Shown: positions 43,027 through 51,751, numbered from the stretch's first letter. The stretch is 64,000 nucleotides of DNA from Nitrososphaerota archaeon (GCA_016215465.1 JACRJT010000046.1:1-64000); one strand, 5' to 3'. Notes: generated by a model from the letters alone, not told the origin. Made by a program: numbers and translations.

Positions 43027-43111
43027 GGTTTGCGTTCGAAATTTTACAAATAAAATTCTTACCTTAAAACAACAACGATTAAAATCCACATGGCTAACTA
43101 GTATCTTTAAT

Positions 43112-43183
43112 GGGCTGATAGTTCAGTGGTAGAATACTCGCCTTGCACGCGAGGGGTCAGGGGTTCAAATCCCCTTCAGTCCA
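43112..43183 (+). tRNA. tRNA-Ala (anticodon TGC)
   Basis: The cloverleaf has acceptor GGGCTGA pairing with TCAGTCC and discriminator A. Anticodon stem CTCGC/GCGAG with loop CTTGCAC gives TGC. The acceptor has the G3-U70 pair that is the alanine identity element. No intron. The overlapping open frame from 43126 is a shadow of this gene. Confidence 0.96.
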
Positions 43184-43230
43184 TTTTTATTGTTTTCCGA
43201 TCATTTGCAACCTTGGTAGCAAGAGATGGA

Positions 43231-43240
43231 TTTAAATATG
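43231..43240 (+). promoter_or_regulatory. TATA box for a 35-aa membrane peptide
   Basis: TTTAAATATG at 43231-43240 is centred 26 nt before ATG 43261, a strong leaderless promoter for a very small gene. Confidence 0.55.
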
Positions 43241-43260
43241 ATAATTTGGCTGGAAAACAC

Positions 43261-43368
43261 ATGGCAGGCCCAGCAGATGCATTTGGCGTATGGATACCAC
43301 TAACTGTCGGTTTAGTACCAGGATTAGTTTACTGGATAGCTATAACCGCCATGAAAACTAAAAAGTAG
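43261..43368 (+). CDS. 35-residue single-span membrane peptide
   Basis: ATG 43261 begins a 35-residue protein that is nearly one membrane helix (VWIPLTVGLVPGLVYWIAIT) with a basic tail MKTKK and a short MAGPADAF start. The upstream TATA box is well placed, and a pyrimidine-rich tract (CTACTCTTTTATCTTTTA) follows the stop. Its size and structure resemble small membrane subunits of respiratory complexes, but there is no specific match. It is too short for standard gene callers. Confidence 0.6.
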   Translation: MAGPADAFGVWIPLTVGLVPGLVYWIAITAMKTKK

Positions 43369-43479
43369 AATTCCTACTCTTTTATCTTTTATTCTATAAT
43401 TTTGTAAAAGCTTCTAGTCCATATTGTATACAATATGATATTTCTTATGTGATTAATCATACTGGTGTACTAGAATCAG

Positions 43480-44538
43480 TTGAAAAAGACAATCGCGATA
43501 TTCACATTGCTAGTTCTGATGCTGCCTGTACAGGGCTTTGCCCAGCTGACAGACACCCCGTCAAGCCTTGGCGTAAAACTGACCGGAAGCACGTTTAGCT
43601 ACCAAGACAACGAGGGATACACCATAGTGCTAGGCGAGGTGGAAAACACAAAGACATTCCCCGTGACCAACGTCAAAATCTGGGTTGGGTTTTATAGCGA
43701 CGAAACCTCCAAGAACCCGCTTGAAACCAACACCGGAACCACTTTACTCACCGTGGTCCAGCCGTACGGAAAATCACCATTCATGATAAAGTCAAAGACA
43801 CCTGATCCTGAAATTGCCCAAGTCTCAGTAAACATGCTTGGGTTCAACTCTGCATCTGCAAAGCAGCAGCTATTGGAGGTAATCCCATCCGCCCTGTCAA
43901 TATCAGACGGAATGAGTCTTGACGGAACCATAACAAACAAGGGCCAGCAGTCAAGTGTGAACACCCAAGTTCATCTTGTATCGTATGACGCGTTTAATCC
44001 TCCAAGAATTGTGGGGATTCAAACCATTTCTATTAACGAGCTAAAACCAAACACCACGTACGACTTTGGCTTTGAGGGAGCAGTTGATCCCCGCGCCACA
44101 TCATTCAAAGTGATTGCAGAATCAAACAACTACCAGTCAAAGATTACACCTGTCACCGACGTATCTGTAGATATCATGACCAGATTAATCACCATCCATG
44201 ACATCCAGGTCTTGGATTCATCGGGGGACCATCTTTCAAAAATCAAACTTGGCACGCCAGTCGATATAACAAGCACGCTCTCAATCCAAGCTACATCAAG
44301 TGGCGAGCAGCAATATGTCTACTATGCCCAGGTAAAGCAGTTTGGAGAAAAGGGAACAGTCGAGTTCTTGGGAATGGCAGAAGGGATATTCAACTCCACC
44401 CAACCACAAACCCCACATGTCACGTGGACTCCGCAAAACGAGGGAGGGTTTTTCATTGAGACATTTGTGTGGGACCAAAACGGGGCGGCACTTGCATCCC
44501 AGTCTAGCACCGTGTCAGTAATCCTGGTAACGCCATAA
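43480..44538 (+). CDS. Exported protein with FxLYD-like domain, unknown function
   Basis: The 352-residue protein, from TTG 43480, has a signal peptide (IAIFTLLVLMLPVQGFA) and beta-rich regions. The first part (GYTIVLGEVENTKTFPVTNVKIWVGFY) resembles the FxLYD-type domain of exported proteins. Three similar beta units may follow (about 120-220, 240-345). GATTAATC lies about 26 nt upstream of the TTG, supporting this start. It is probably a secreted or surface protein with adhesive or structural character. Confidence 0.65.
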   Translation: MKKTIAIFTLLVLMLPVQGFAQLTDTPSSLGVKLTGSTFSYQDNEGYTIVLGEVENTKTFPVTNVKIWVGFYSDETSKNPLETNTGTTLLTVVQPYGKSPFMIKSKTPDPEIAQVSVNMLGFNSASAKQQLLEVIPSALSISDGMSLDGTITNKGQQSSVNTQVHLVSYDAFNPPRIVGIQTISINELKPNTTYDFGFEGAVDPRATSFKVIAESNNYQSKITPVTDVSVDIMTRLITIHDIQVLDSSGDHLSKIKLGTPVDITSTLSIQATSSGEQQYVYYAQVKQFGEKGTVEFLGMAEGIFNSTQPQTPHVTWTPQNEGGFFIETFVWDQNGAALASQSSTVSVILVTP

Positions 44539-44566
44539 ATTTATCTTCAATACTCTTATTGTTGTC

Positions 44567-45037
44567 ATGCCACAATTCAGACTGGTCGCAATGGGCGGAA
44601 CATTTGATATCATCCATGCGGGGCACATTGCGCTGCTGGACAGGGCGTTTTCCATATCATCCAAGGTGATAATAGGACTTACCAGTGACGCGCTTGCCGC
44701 AAAAAAAGGCAAAAAGCCCTGGCACACCTACCCTCAAAGACTTGATGCACTAAAATTATTAATTGAAAAAAAGTTTGCAGGAAAATCATACGTGATAAGC
44801 CCTCTTGATAATGACTTTGGCCCAGCTGTTCTGGAGCAAGGAGTAGAGGCATTAATAGTGAGTGAGGAAACTGCGCACCAGGGAGACGCGCTAAACCTGC
44901 AGAGAAGGCAAAGGGGGCTGGCTCCCGTACAGACCGTAATTGTCCCAATGGTTTTGGCAAGTGACGGGAACAGGATCTCAAGTACTAGGATTAGGAACTC
45001 TGAAATTGATGCCCAGGGAAAATTGCTGAAAAGTTGA
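44567..45037 (+). CDS. coaD: Phosphopantetheine adenylyltransferase (archaeal CoaD)
   Basis: The 156-residue protein is a nucleotidyltransferase with GGTFDIIHAGH (HxGH motif) near residue 11 and ISSTRIRNSEI near residue 140, the two ATP-binding motifs. It transfers AMP from ATP to phosphopantetheine to give dephospho-CoA. Archaeal CoaD differs in sequence from bacterial CoaD but keeps the fold. TTTATCTT lies 26 nt upstream of the ATG. It is the only CoA gene in the window. Confidence 0.88.
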   Translation: MPQFRLVAMGGTFDIIHAGHIALLDRAFSISSKVIIGLTSDALAAKKGKKPWHTYPQRLDALKLLIEKKFAGKSYVISPLDNDFGPAVLEQGVEALIVSEETAHQGDALNLQRRQRGLAPVQTVIVPMVLASDGNRISSTRIRNSEIDAQGKLLKS

Positions 45038-45117
45038 CAAAGTGCTTGCCTATGTTTGATTCACTGAAATAAAACGAAAATTCTCAATCCAAGCCGTTGA
45101 CCATCACCAACCACCTG

Positions 45118-45426
45118 ATGAAGCAATTTGTAACCGACGTGACCACTCTCCAAGAGGGGCTTCACCCTGAAAACCTCGCATTTTGGTACACCAAGATAAT
45201 TCTGGAGGCAAAGGACATGGCGCCGTCGTGGCTTGCAGACAAAATAAAAGTAAAGCAGGATCCGGTACTCAAAATGAAATTCAACCTTGACATATCAAAG
45301 AGGGCAGTCCGTCATTTCATGATGGCAGTTGACAACAACCTCGGCTCGATGCCAAACTCTACTAAAATGTACTTTCTCAAAGTACAGGAGACCCTGTCTG
45401 ATGAAATGGACAAATCCCTAGTCTAG
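45118..45426 (+). CDS. Small conserved-looking protein, unknown function (102 aa)
   Basis: ATG 45118 (start of MKQFVTDVTTLQEGL) is used; TTG 45097 is the alternative. The product is helical with two possible amphipathic helices (FWYTKIILEAKDMAPSWLAD, AVRHFMMAVDNNLGSM). No motif is recognised. It overlaps by 4 nt, convergently, with the gene at 45423. Its role is unknown. Confidence 0.5.
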   Translation: MKQFVTDVTTLQEGLHPENLAFWYTKIILEAKDMAPSWLADKIKVKQDPVLKMKFNLDISKRAVRHFMMAVDNNLGSMPNSTKMYFLKVQETLSDEMDKSLV

Positions 45427-45704
45427 TTTTTTGTAATCTCCACAGTATCGTTTGCAGCCTTTGTGTCTGTGATTTGGCTTTCCTTTTCAACTACCGACTG
45501 GATAAAGTCTGTAAATGCCTCGACCTGACTGGTGTCCTTGAGGACTATTGAATGGACAGACTTGTCCTTGAGCGAAATGACTATCTCGTTTTCGTACACG
45601 TTTACGACGGAATTGATGAACGTCTCTATTCCGTCCTTTATGAAAATGAGGCTTGCAAGCTTGACGGCCTCGTTTTTGTCCTGGCAGACTATTTGGACTT
45701 TCAT
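45423..45704 (-). CDS. Small protein downstream of trpS (93 aa)
   Basis: The 93-residue protein alternates predicted strands and helices (MKVQIVCQDKNEAVKLASLIF, EIVISLKDKSVHSIVL) and resembles an alpha/beta ferredoxin-like fold, but no family can be named. Its start overlaps the trpS stop by 1 nt, so it is probably co-transcribed and translationally coupled with trpS. Confidence 0.6.
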   Translation of the reverse strand: MKVQIVCQDKNEAVKLASLIFIKDGIETFINSVVNVYENEIVISLKDKSVHSIVLKDTSQVEAFTDFIQSVVEKESQITDTKAANDTVEITKN

Positions 45705-46813
45705 CAGTCCTCAAAGAGGAACTTGTCCATCTGGCTTTTTGCCTTTTCTCGCTTTTCCTGGTGGACCTTTAGAAATGCGTTTACCTTCTCGATTAGTATC
45801 GCCTTTAATTCTCCGGTGAGGAGTTTTCCTGACCTGTAGTCGTCGTATATGGTTTTGAGCTTCTTGTCGTCTGGCTCAAAGAAAATCCTCAGGTACTGGT
45901 ACGAGACATCGATGTCAGGGTTCCCTCCAATCTTTCTGTGCTCTTCTATGGTTGCCTGTCCTCCTGAAAACGCGTACTTGTTTATTTTCTTCTTTACCGT
46001 CTCTGACGAGTCAGTCGTGTATACGGTTCCGCTTTCGTCAGACGCCGACATCTTTCCCCCGGGTCCTGAAAGCGACGGTATCATGATGTTGTGGATTAGC
46101 GCAGGCTTTTGCCTTCCTATCCTTGGCGCGACGTCCCTTGTAATCCTAAAGTGCGGGTCCTGATCGACTCCGAGCGGAATAAGAACTGGCCTGTCCTCGA
46201 TAAAGCAGGGGGCTGACTGGAGCGAGGTGTAAAATATCATCCCGACGTTTGTCTCGTTTGTAAACCCAAAGACTGCCTTTGTGTTTGAAAAGTTGATCTT
46301 TTTTGCAACCTCTGCCGCTATGGGATATAACGTCTTGATGTTTTTGGTGTTGATTATTATTTTCGTCTTTTCCGGCTTGAACCCGAGCGCTATGAAATCA
46401 AGCGCGTTCTCGTACGCAAAGTTTCTTGTCTGCTCCAGTGTCAGATCCTGCTTTGCAAAGAATTTCTCGTCATCAGTAAGCTGAAAGTAAATGTTGGTGT
46501 CAAATTTCTCCTGGAGCCATTTTGCGAAAACCCACGGGACCAAGTGCCCGATGTGGGTGTGCCCCGACGGGCCGCGCCCTGTATACAGAAAGAACTTTTT
46601 TCCCTTTTCGTACTCGTCAAGCAGCCTTCCAAGGTCCCGGTGCGAGAAAAACACGCCCCTTCTCAGCATAAAGTGGATCTCACCTGTCGTTCTTTCTATC
46701 TTCTTTAGTATCGAGTCTGTGATTTTTTCGGTGCCGAACTGCTTGATGAGCTTGTCGTAATCAATGTCTCCCTCCACGTGCCAAGGAGTAACGATGAATT
46801 CGTCAGAGGGCAT
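45704..46813 (-). CDS. trpS: Tryptophanyl-tRNA synthetase
   Basis: The 369-residue class I synthetase has GPSGHTHIGHLVPW (HIGH motif) near residue 80 and GKMSASDESG (KMSKS-like) near residue 255. It charges tryptophan; the corresponding tRNA-Trp is at 56972. Length matches archaeal TrpRS. It is co-transcribed with the downstream 93-aa protein and convergent with the 45118 gene. The ATG at 46813 is near a plausible promoter. Confidence 0.96.
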   Translation of the reverse strand: MPSDEFIVTPWHVEGDIDYDKLIKQFGTEKITDSILKKIERTTGEIHFMLRRGVFFSHRDLGRLLDEYEKGKKFFLYTGRGPSGHTHIGHLVPWVFAKWLQEKFDTNIYFQLTDDEKFFAKQDLTLEQTRNFAYENALDFIALGFKPEKTKIIINTKNIKTLYPIAAEVAKKINFSNTKAVFGFTNETNVGMIFYTSLQSAPCFIEDRPVLIPLGVDQDPHFRITRDVAPRIGRQKPALIHNIMIPSLSGPGGKMSASDESGTVYTTDSSETVKKKINKYAFSGGQATIEEHRKIGGNPDIDVSYQYLRIFFEPDDKKLKTIYDDYRSGKLLTGELKAILIEKVNAFLKVHQEKREKAKSQMDKFLFED

Positions 46814-46865
46814 TCATGATTGAGATAGATTAAGGTTTAAAAAGTCTTTTTGGGTCGTTGTACTG

Positions 46866-48272
46866 TTGTCTCTGGTTCTCCACCCAATTGAAAAAACAAT
46901 GATCAAAATTCTAAAAGAGACACCGAACCTGACACCAGAAGAGATAGCAGAAAGGAGCAACCTCTCAATTGATCAGACAAGGCGCGGAATAGAATGGCTC
47001 AGACTGAAAAACCTTGCAGCGGTCTTGGAATCTGAAAAATCATTTGTCGCATTGGGAAAAAACGGTCTTGCGTCAATCGAGGAAGGACTGCCTGAGAGAA
47101 AGCTAGTCCGCCTAATTGAGAACCAGCCGATGTCATTTGACGATCTGAGAAAAAAACTGCTTGACGAAATAAGCATTGCAATTGCAAATGCAAAAAGAAA
47201 TGACTGGATTACAATCCAAAAGGGCGAGTCGTCAAGTGTGGTATCGCTAAAGCAAAAGCCTGATCAGACAAGCGAGGAAAAGCTAATCTTGTTGGTTGGG
47301 AAAAACAAAATTCCTGTAGAGCACATCAAGGATTTATCCGCACTAGAGTCTCTAAAGAAAAGACCTGACTATATCATAATTGAAACCATAAAATCAAAAA
47401 CAGTTTCCCTTACAGACGAGGCCAAAGTAATCGACCTGGACTCAATTGACTCTGGGGCAATCGATGTAACAGCAGATGCGCCTGTAATATTTGCCGCAAG
47501 GACACACCCGCTCAAGGACACCATCAATGAAATCAGGGAGACATTTGTCAGCCTTGGTTTTACCGAGGTGCTTGGGAATTTTGCGCAGCCAAGCTTTTGG
47601 AACTTTGACGCACTCTTCACGCCGCAGGACCACCCTGCACGCGAGATGCAGGACACGTTTTACATAAAGGGAAAAACGGCGGAGAAATTTGCAACGCCTT
47701 CCCAGATACGGCAGGTGTCTGACTCGCACAAAAAGGGATGGAAGTACGACTGGAACGTGGATGCCGCAAAAAAGATGGTGCTGCGAACCCACACCACGTG
47801 CGTCACGGTAAAGTACTTGGCAGAAAACAAGCCGGAGGAGGCGCGGGTCTTCTCACTTGGACGGGTGTTCCGAAACGAAAAGGTCAGCTACAAGCACCTA
47901 GTTGAGTTTAACCAGGTGGAGGGAATAGTGGTCGGGAAAAACGTGTCACTCCGGGACCTGATGGGAATACAAAGAGAGTTTTACAGAAAACTCGGGCTGT
48001 CCAAGATAAAGTTCTGGCCGACGTTTTTCCCATATACTGAGCCGTCTCTCCAAACCATGGTGTATAATGACAAGCTGGAAAAATGGGTAGAGCTGTTTGG
48101 AATGGGGATATTCCGACCAGAGGTGACAAAGCCGTTTGGTATAACACGACCTGTACTTGCATGGGGCGGAGGGATAGAGCGAATTGCAATGCTAAAGTAC
48201 GGACTGAATGACGTCCGCGAATTTTACAACAACAACCTTGGGTGGTTGAGGAGCGTGCCAAAATGCCAGTAG
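46866..48272 (+). CDS. pheS: Phenylalanyl-tRNA synthetase alpha subunit
   Basis: The 468-residue subunit is the catalytic alpha chain of PheRS. Residues 1-200 hold archaeal DNA-binding-like winged helices (IDQTRRGIEWLRLKNLA...). The catalytic part has motif 2 (VFRNEKVSYKHLVEFNQVEG) and motif 3 (GMGIFRPEV ... AWGGGIERIAML). TTG 46866 is used; a GTTTAAAAAG box is centred 27 nt upstream. It overlaps pheT by 10 nt, so the two subunits are translationally coupled. Confidence 0.95.
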   Translation: MSLVLHPIEKTMIKILKETPNLTPEEIAERSNLSIDQTRRGIEWLRLKNLAAVLESEKSFVALGKNGLASIEEGLPERKLVRLIENQPMSFDDLRKKLLDEISIAIANAKRNDWITIQKGESSSVVSLKQKPDQTSEEKLILLVGKNKIPVEHIKDLSALESLKKRPDYIIIETIKSKTVSLTDEAKVIDLDSIDSGAIDVTADAPVIFAARTHPLKDTINEIRETFVSLGFTEVLGNFAQPSFWNFDALFTPQDHPAREMQDTFYIKGKTAEKFATPSQIRQVSDSHKKGWKYDWNVDAAKKMVLRTHTTCVTVKYLAENKPEEARVFSLGRVFRNEKVSYKHLVEFNQVEGIVVGKNVSLRDLMGIQREFYRKLGLSKIKFWPTFFPYTEPSLQTMVYNDKLEKWVELFGMGIFRPEVTKPFGITRPVLAWGGGIERIAMLKYGLNDVREFYNNNLGWLRSVPKCQ

Positions 48273-49903
48273 TCACACTATACCTTGACAGGCTGCAAAG
48301 ACTGGTGGGCGGAAAGGCAAACAAAAACAAAATCATGGAGGTGCTGCCGTTTCTGGGGCTAGACATAGAAGAGGAGCAAAAAGAGTTTGTCAGGGTGGAG
48401 TACAGTCCGAACAGGCCTGACTATGCTACCGATGTGGGAATTGCATCAGGGCTCCAGGGGCTGCTTGGAATAAAAAAAGGGCAGGTCAAAATTAACATCA
48501 AAAAGGAAAAAAAGAAATTTCTGATCAAAACTGATGGCTCGGTTAAAAAAATACGCCCGTTTATCTCCGCGATAATTGCAAGGAACGGAAAGCTGGACGA
48601 CGAGTCCATACGACAGCTAATTGCGTTGCAAGAAGACCTTCACTTTGGAATAGGACGCAGGCGCAAAAAGGCGTCAATTGGAATACACAACCTTGATTCT
48701 ATGTCGCCGCCGCTCCGCTACACTACCGTTCCAAAGGACCACGAGTTTGTGCCTCTGGCATCAAACCAAAGTGTTACGGTCAAGGAGATACTTGAGAATA
48801 CAAGCACGGGCCAGGAATACTCGTACATCTTGGGTGATAATTCAAAGGTTCCAATTATACTGGATGCAAAAAACCACACCGTCTCGTTTCCGCCGATAAT
48901 CAACTCCGCGCTGACTGCCGTATCGACTGGGACAAAAAACATTCTAGTCGAGGTAACCGGGATGGACAAGAACGCAGTCGATGACTCGCTGTCCGTGGTG
49001 GCGACAACCCTGCAAAACCTGGGGTTTGCCATATCTGATGTAATGGTTGATGCAAAAAGTTCATCGGAGATATTCAAGGCGCGCACCATTCCACTTGATC
49101 CTGTGCTGGTAAACCAAATCCTTGGACTGGACCTGACCGTTCCAAAAATCTGCGATTCTTTAAAGAAATGCAGACTCGATGCCGTTCCAAGGGGGAAGAA
49201 AATCCTCTGCAGTGTTCCGCGATTCCGATTTGACATTTTAGGCGAAATGGATTTGGTTGAGGAAATTGCGCTGGGACACGGAATTGAAAATTTGAGCCCG
49301 TCGCTCCCCCCGTCCATATCTGTCGGAGAAAAAAACTCTGTCACAAAAAAACTTGACCAAATCACATCTGTCATGATTGGGCTTGGATTCACAGAGGCGC
49401 TCAACTCCAGCCTGACTAGCAAGCAAGTCCTGTACAATTACACCAAACGAGACTCGTCAGAAATAATCGAGGTATCTGAATCAAAGAGCCTCGAGCACAC
49501 AGTACTGCGGGACTCGATGCTGCCTGGATTATTGGAGAATCTGTCAAAGAACATACACGAGTCGTACCCTCAGAAATTATTTGAGACGGGAGTTGTCTTT
49601 ACAAAGGGTCACCCAATCAACGAAACCGTTAATCTTGCATGCGTGAGTGCTCACAAGGACACCAATTTCACAGAGATAAAATCAATCTTGCAATCTCTGC
49701 TGAAAACCGACTCCAGCATCATATGTAAGACAAATGCATCTACCCATCCGTCGTTTGCAAGCGGAAGGACTGCGGAGATTCTAGTCGGGGAAAAATCTAT
49801 AGGCGTAATAGGAGAAATGGACCAGCAAGTAATTGACAATTTCAAAATCAGGGTTCCGGTGTCCGGGTTTGAGCTAAAACTATCTGGATTAATATTTGAC
49901 TAG
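48263..49903 (+). CDS. pheT: Phenylalanyl-tRNA synthetase beta subunit
   Basis: The 546-residue subunit starts at ATG 48263, 10 nt before the pheS stop. It has the B3/4-type and B5 domains (VEYSPNRPDYATDVGIAS and later PRFRFDILGEMDLVEEIALGH). Archaeal PheT is shorter than bacterial, lacking the N-terminal EMAP-like and C-terminal ferredoxin-like parts; the length fits. It forms the alpha2-beta2 enzyme with PheS. The longer frame from 48242 is not preferred. Confidence 0.94.
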   Translation: MPVVTLYLDRLQRLVGGKANKNKIMEVLPFLGLDIEEEQKEFVRVEYSPNRPDYATDVGIASGLQGLLGIKKGQVKINIKKEKKKFLIKTDGSVKKIRPFISAIIARNGKLDDESIRQLIALQEDLHFGIGRRRKKASIGIHNLDSMSPPLRYTTVPKDHEFVPLASNQSVTVKEILENTSTGQEYSYILGDNSKVPIILDAKNHTVSFPPIINSALTAVSTGTKNILVEVTGMDKNAVDDSLSVVATTLQNLGFAISDVMVDAKSSSEIFKARTIPLDPVLVNQILGLDLTVPKICDSLKKCRLDAVPRGKKILCSVPRFRFDILGEMDLVEEIALGHGIENLSPSLPPSISVGEKNSVTKKLDQITSVMIGLGFTEALNSSLTSKQVLYNYTKRDSSEIIEVSESKSLEHTVLRDSMLPGLLENLSKNIHESYPQKLFETGVVFTKGHPINETVNLACVSAHKDTNFTEIKSILQSLLKTDSSIICKTNASTHPSFASGRTAEILVGEKSIGVIGEMDQQVIDNFKIRVPVSGFELKLSGLIFD

Positions 49904-50131
49904 ATGTATTTTCTATTGCCCAAGAGCATACACATAGACGGATTAGGATGAGTCGATCGTATTAGATTTCTGTGATTTCTAATTCACCCAGATGTGTAAC
50001 AATGGGGCACAAAGACCCCGGCTACAGAGCATATGGAGGATTTAGGCTAAAAACCGATGAACGTATGTGAGTCAGTGCCGGGGCACATCATAATAAAAGA
50101 ATTATTAGTTTTGAAAAAATCCATCAGTATA

Positions 50132-50542
50132 ATGACAAACTACTGGCTTGGAAAGCAGGAGCCGAGCAGCTACAATTTTGACTCGCTGGAAAAAGAAAAG
50201 AAAACCTCCTGGGACGACGTCCACAACAATCTGGCGCTAAAGCACATGATGGAGATGAAAAAAGGCGATCTTGCATTTTTCTACCACACGGGAGATGAAA
50301 GGCAAATAGTTGGAATAATGGAAATAACGTCCAACCCGTATCCAAACCCAAAGGAAAAAAATCCGCGATTCATCACCATTGACGTGAAATTCAAAAAGCG
50401 ACTTGAAAGGCCCGTCACACTATACGAGATGAAGGGGAATGCCAAATTCGCAAACTGGGATCTATTACGAATATCGCGGCTTTCTGTGATGCCGGTGCCG
50501 CCCAAGATCTGGGACGAAATCGTCAAAATTTCTCTAAAATAG
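50132..50542 (+). CDS. EVE domain protein
   Basis: From ATG 50132 the 136-residue protein is an EVE domain: MTNYWLGKQEPSSYNFDSLEKE, MKKGDLAFFYHTGDERQIVGIMEI, and KFANWDLLRISRLSVMPV are family-typical. EVE domains are PUA-like folds that bind modified nucleic acid bases and occur in nucleic-acid quality or defence systems, but stand-alone copies are common. The frame from 50057 is not needed. It may recognise RNA or modified DNA; an orphan adenine methylase occurs elsewhere in the window. Confidence 0.88.
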   Translation: MTNYWLGKQEPSSYNFDSLEKEKKTSWDDVHNNLALKHMMEMKKGDLAFFYHTGDERQIVGIMEITSNPYPNPKEKNPRFITIDVKFKKRLERPVTLYEMKGNAKFANWDLLRISRLSVMPVPPKIWDEIVKISLK

Positions 50543-50584
50543 AAACAGCAATAGGTTTATTGGATCCCGATGTGTATCGAAATC

Positions 50585-50824
50585 ATGGCGACAGCTTATG
50601 TTTTAATAAACTGCGAACTAGGATCTGAAGAAGCGATCATAAAGCAACTCAAATCCTTAGAAGGAGTAAAAGAAGTTCACGGCACCTTCGGTGCATACGA
50701 CATCTTGGCCAAAATCGAGTCTCCAACAGTAGAGGCGCTGCGTGAGACCATCACTTGGAAGATTCGAAAGATAGAGAAAATCCGATCTACACTGACCCTG
50801 ATGGGTATTGAAGGCCAATCTTAA
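50585..50824 (+). CDS. Stand-alone RAM (Lrp/AsnC ligand-binding) domain protein
   Basis: The 79-residue protein from ATG 50585 is a single RAM domain (ATAYVLINCELGSEEAIIKQL, GTFGAYDILAKIE), without the usual DNA-binding helix-turn-helix. Stand-alone RAM proteins bind amino acids or small effectors and can modulate Lrp family regulators. A TTTATTGG element lies 27 nt upstream. It is a small independent gene; target unknown. Confidence 0.82.
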   Translation: MATAYVLINCELGSEEAIIKQLKSLEGVKEVHGTFGAYDILAKIESPTVEALRETITWKIRKIEKIRSTLTLMGIEGQS

Positions 50825-50842
50825 TCATTTCTTTTTCTTGCC

Positions 50843-51412
50843 ATGCTCTTACATTTTGTATTTGTCATAAACAGGGACGATCTTGGAAAGCGCAATTCCG
50901 AGTTTGAGTATGTCAGGCAGATGGCGCAGTTTTACAAAAAATGGATAAGGGACGTTTTTTCCCAGGACGTGGACATACAGTGCGACGAGATGGCGACAGG
51001 AAAGGCAAGCATATTGCGAAAAATAGACATCAGTGCACTACTAGAAGATCACAGGACGCGCGGTACGGACACGTTTCATTTCTACCTGAGCCATTTTAGA
51101 CCGCTGTGGACTGACTGCAACTGCGAGGGGTATTACGCTGAGAACTTTGGCATGACGCTGTGGCAAAAGCCCAAAACAGAAAACGACATTTTGTTTCTGG
51201 CAGAAAAAAACTGCGCGCTAGTATCGCACGAACTATCCCACGTGTTCCTGATGAAAAAAAAATCCAAAAAACAGGCAGAGGTAATCCATGATGTGTGGCG
51301 CCAGCACCTCTTCAATGATCTGCAGTTTGAGCACTATGGCAAGAACTTTGAAAAGACAACAGATGAGCCATACTTTATGACAATTGATTCAAGTGGCTTT
51401 GGGTCATTATAG
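50843..51412 (+). CDS. HELSH-motif protein, possible zinc metallopeptidase
   Basis: The 189-residue protein contains SHELSHVF at about 128-135, an HExxH motif (His129, Glu130, His133) as in zincin metallopeptidases. The rest has little family similarity (DCNCEGYYAENFGMTLW upstream, EVIHDVWRQHLFNDL downstream). A third zinc ligand may be one of the His or Glu residues after the motif, but which is not clear. No signal peptide. It lies directly downstream of the RAM protein. Protease activity is possible but unproved. Confidence 0.55.
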   Translation: MLLHFVFVINRDDLGKRNSEFEYVRQMAQFYKKWIRDVFSQDVDIQCDEMATGKASILRKIDISALLEDHRTRGTDTFHFYLSHFRPLWTDCNCEGYYAENFGMTLWQKPKTENDILFLAEKNCALVSHELSHVFLMKKKSKKQAEVIHDVWRQHLFNDLQFEHYGKNFEKTTDEPYFMTIDSSGFGSL

Positions 51413-51453
51413 AATCACCTGCCTCTTTAATTTTCATAAATTCTAATCATACC

Positions 51454-51672
51454 ATGCTGATGTGCAAGGGAAGATGCAAGACAAAGTATTCAGAGTTTCT
51501 GGGAGATATTTCACTTCGGTACAACGGGCAGAAAAGGTGCGGCGTTTGTGATGTGTATCTAAAATGGAGTGATACAAAGTGCCCGTGCTGCAACTCTATT
51601 CTGCACGTGAGGCCTAGACACTCTAGGGCAAAAACCAAGTATTATGAGAGCAAGGGTATACAGTGGATTTAG
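51454..51672 (+). CDS. Small four-Cys-pair zinc protein (72 aa)
   Basis: The 72-residue protein has several Cys: MCKGRCKTKY, RCGVCDVYLKW, and CPCCNSI, spaced as for one or two zinc sites. It is basic (SRAKTKYYESKG). Small proteins of this pattern are frequent in Thaumarchaeota. The start may be at the third residue. It ends just before a tandem 20-bp repeat and the promoter of the Fic gene. Function unknown. Confidence 0.6.
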   Translation: MLMCKGRCKTKYSEFLGDISLRYNGQKRCGVCDVYLKWSDTKCPCCNSILHVRPRHSRAKTKYYESKGIQWI

Positions 51673-51682
51673 CTGTATGTTC

Positions 51683-51722
51683 TATGTAAGAAAAATCTTC
51701 CATATGTAAGAAAAACATTCCA
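51683..51722 (+). repeat. Tandem 20-bp direct repeat upstream of Fic gene
   Basis: Two adjacent 20-bp units, TATGTAAGAAAAATCTTCCA (51683-51702) and TATGTAAGAAAAACATTCCA (51703-51722), match at 18 of 20 positions. The pair lies between a zinc protein gene and the Fic gene. It could be a regulatory repeat or a duplication. No third copy is seen nearby. Confidence 0.7.
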
Positions 51723-51751
51723 TGGTGTGATGGGAAATAAGACTGAATTCA

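Noticed and set aside
50002-50070. 22-codon frame (MGHKDPGYRAYGGF) upstream of the EVE gene
   Set aside because: The composition looks coding, but there is no promoter at the right distance and no known match; possible but not supportable.
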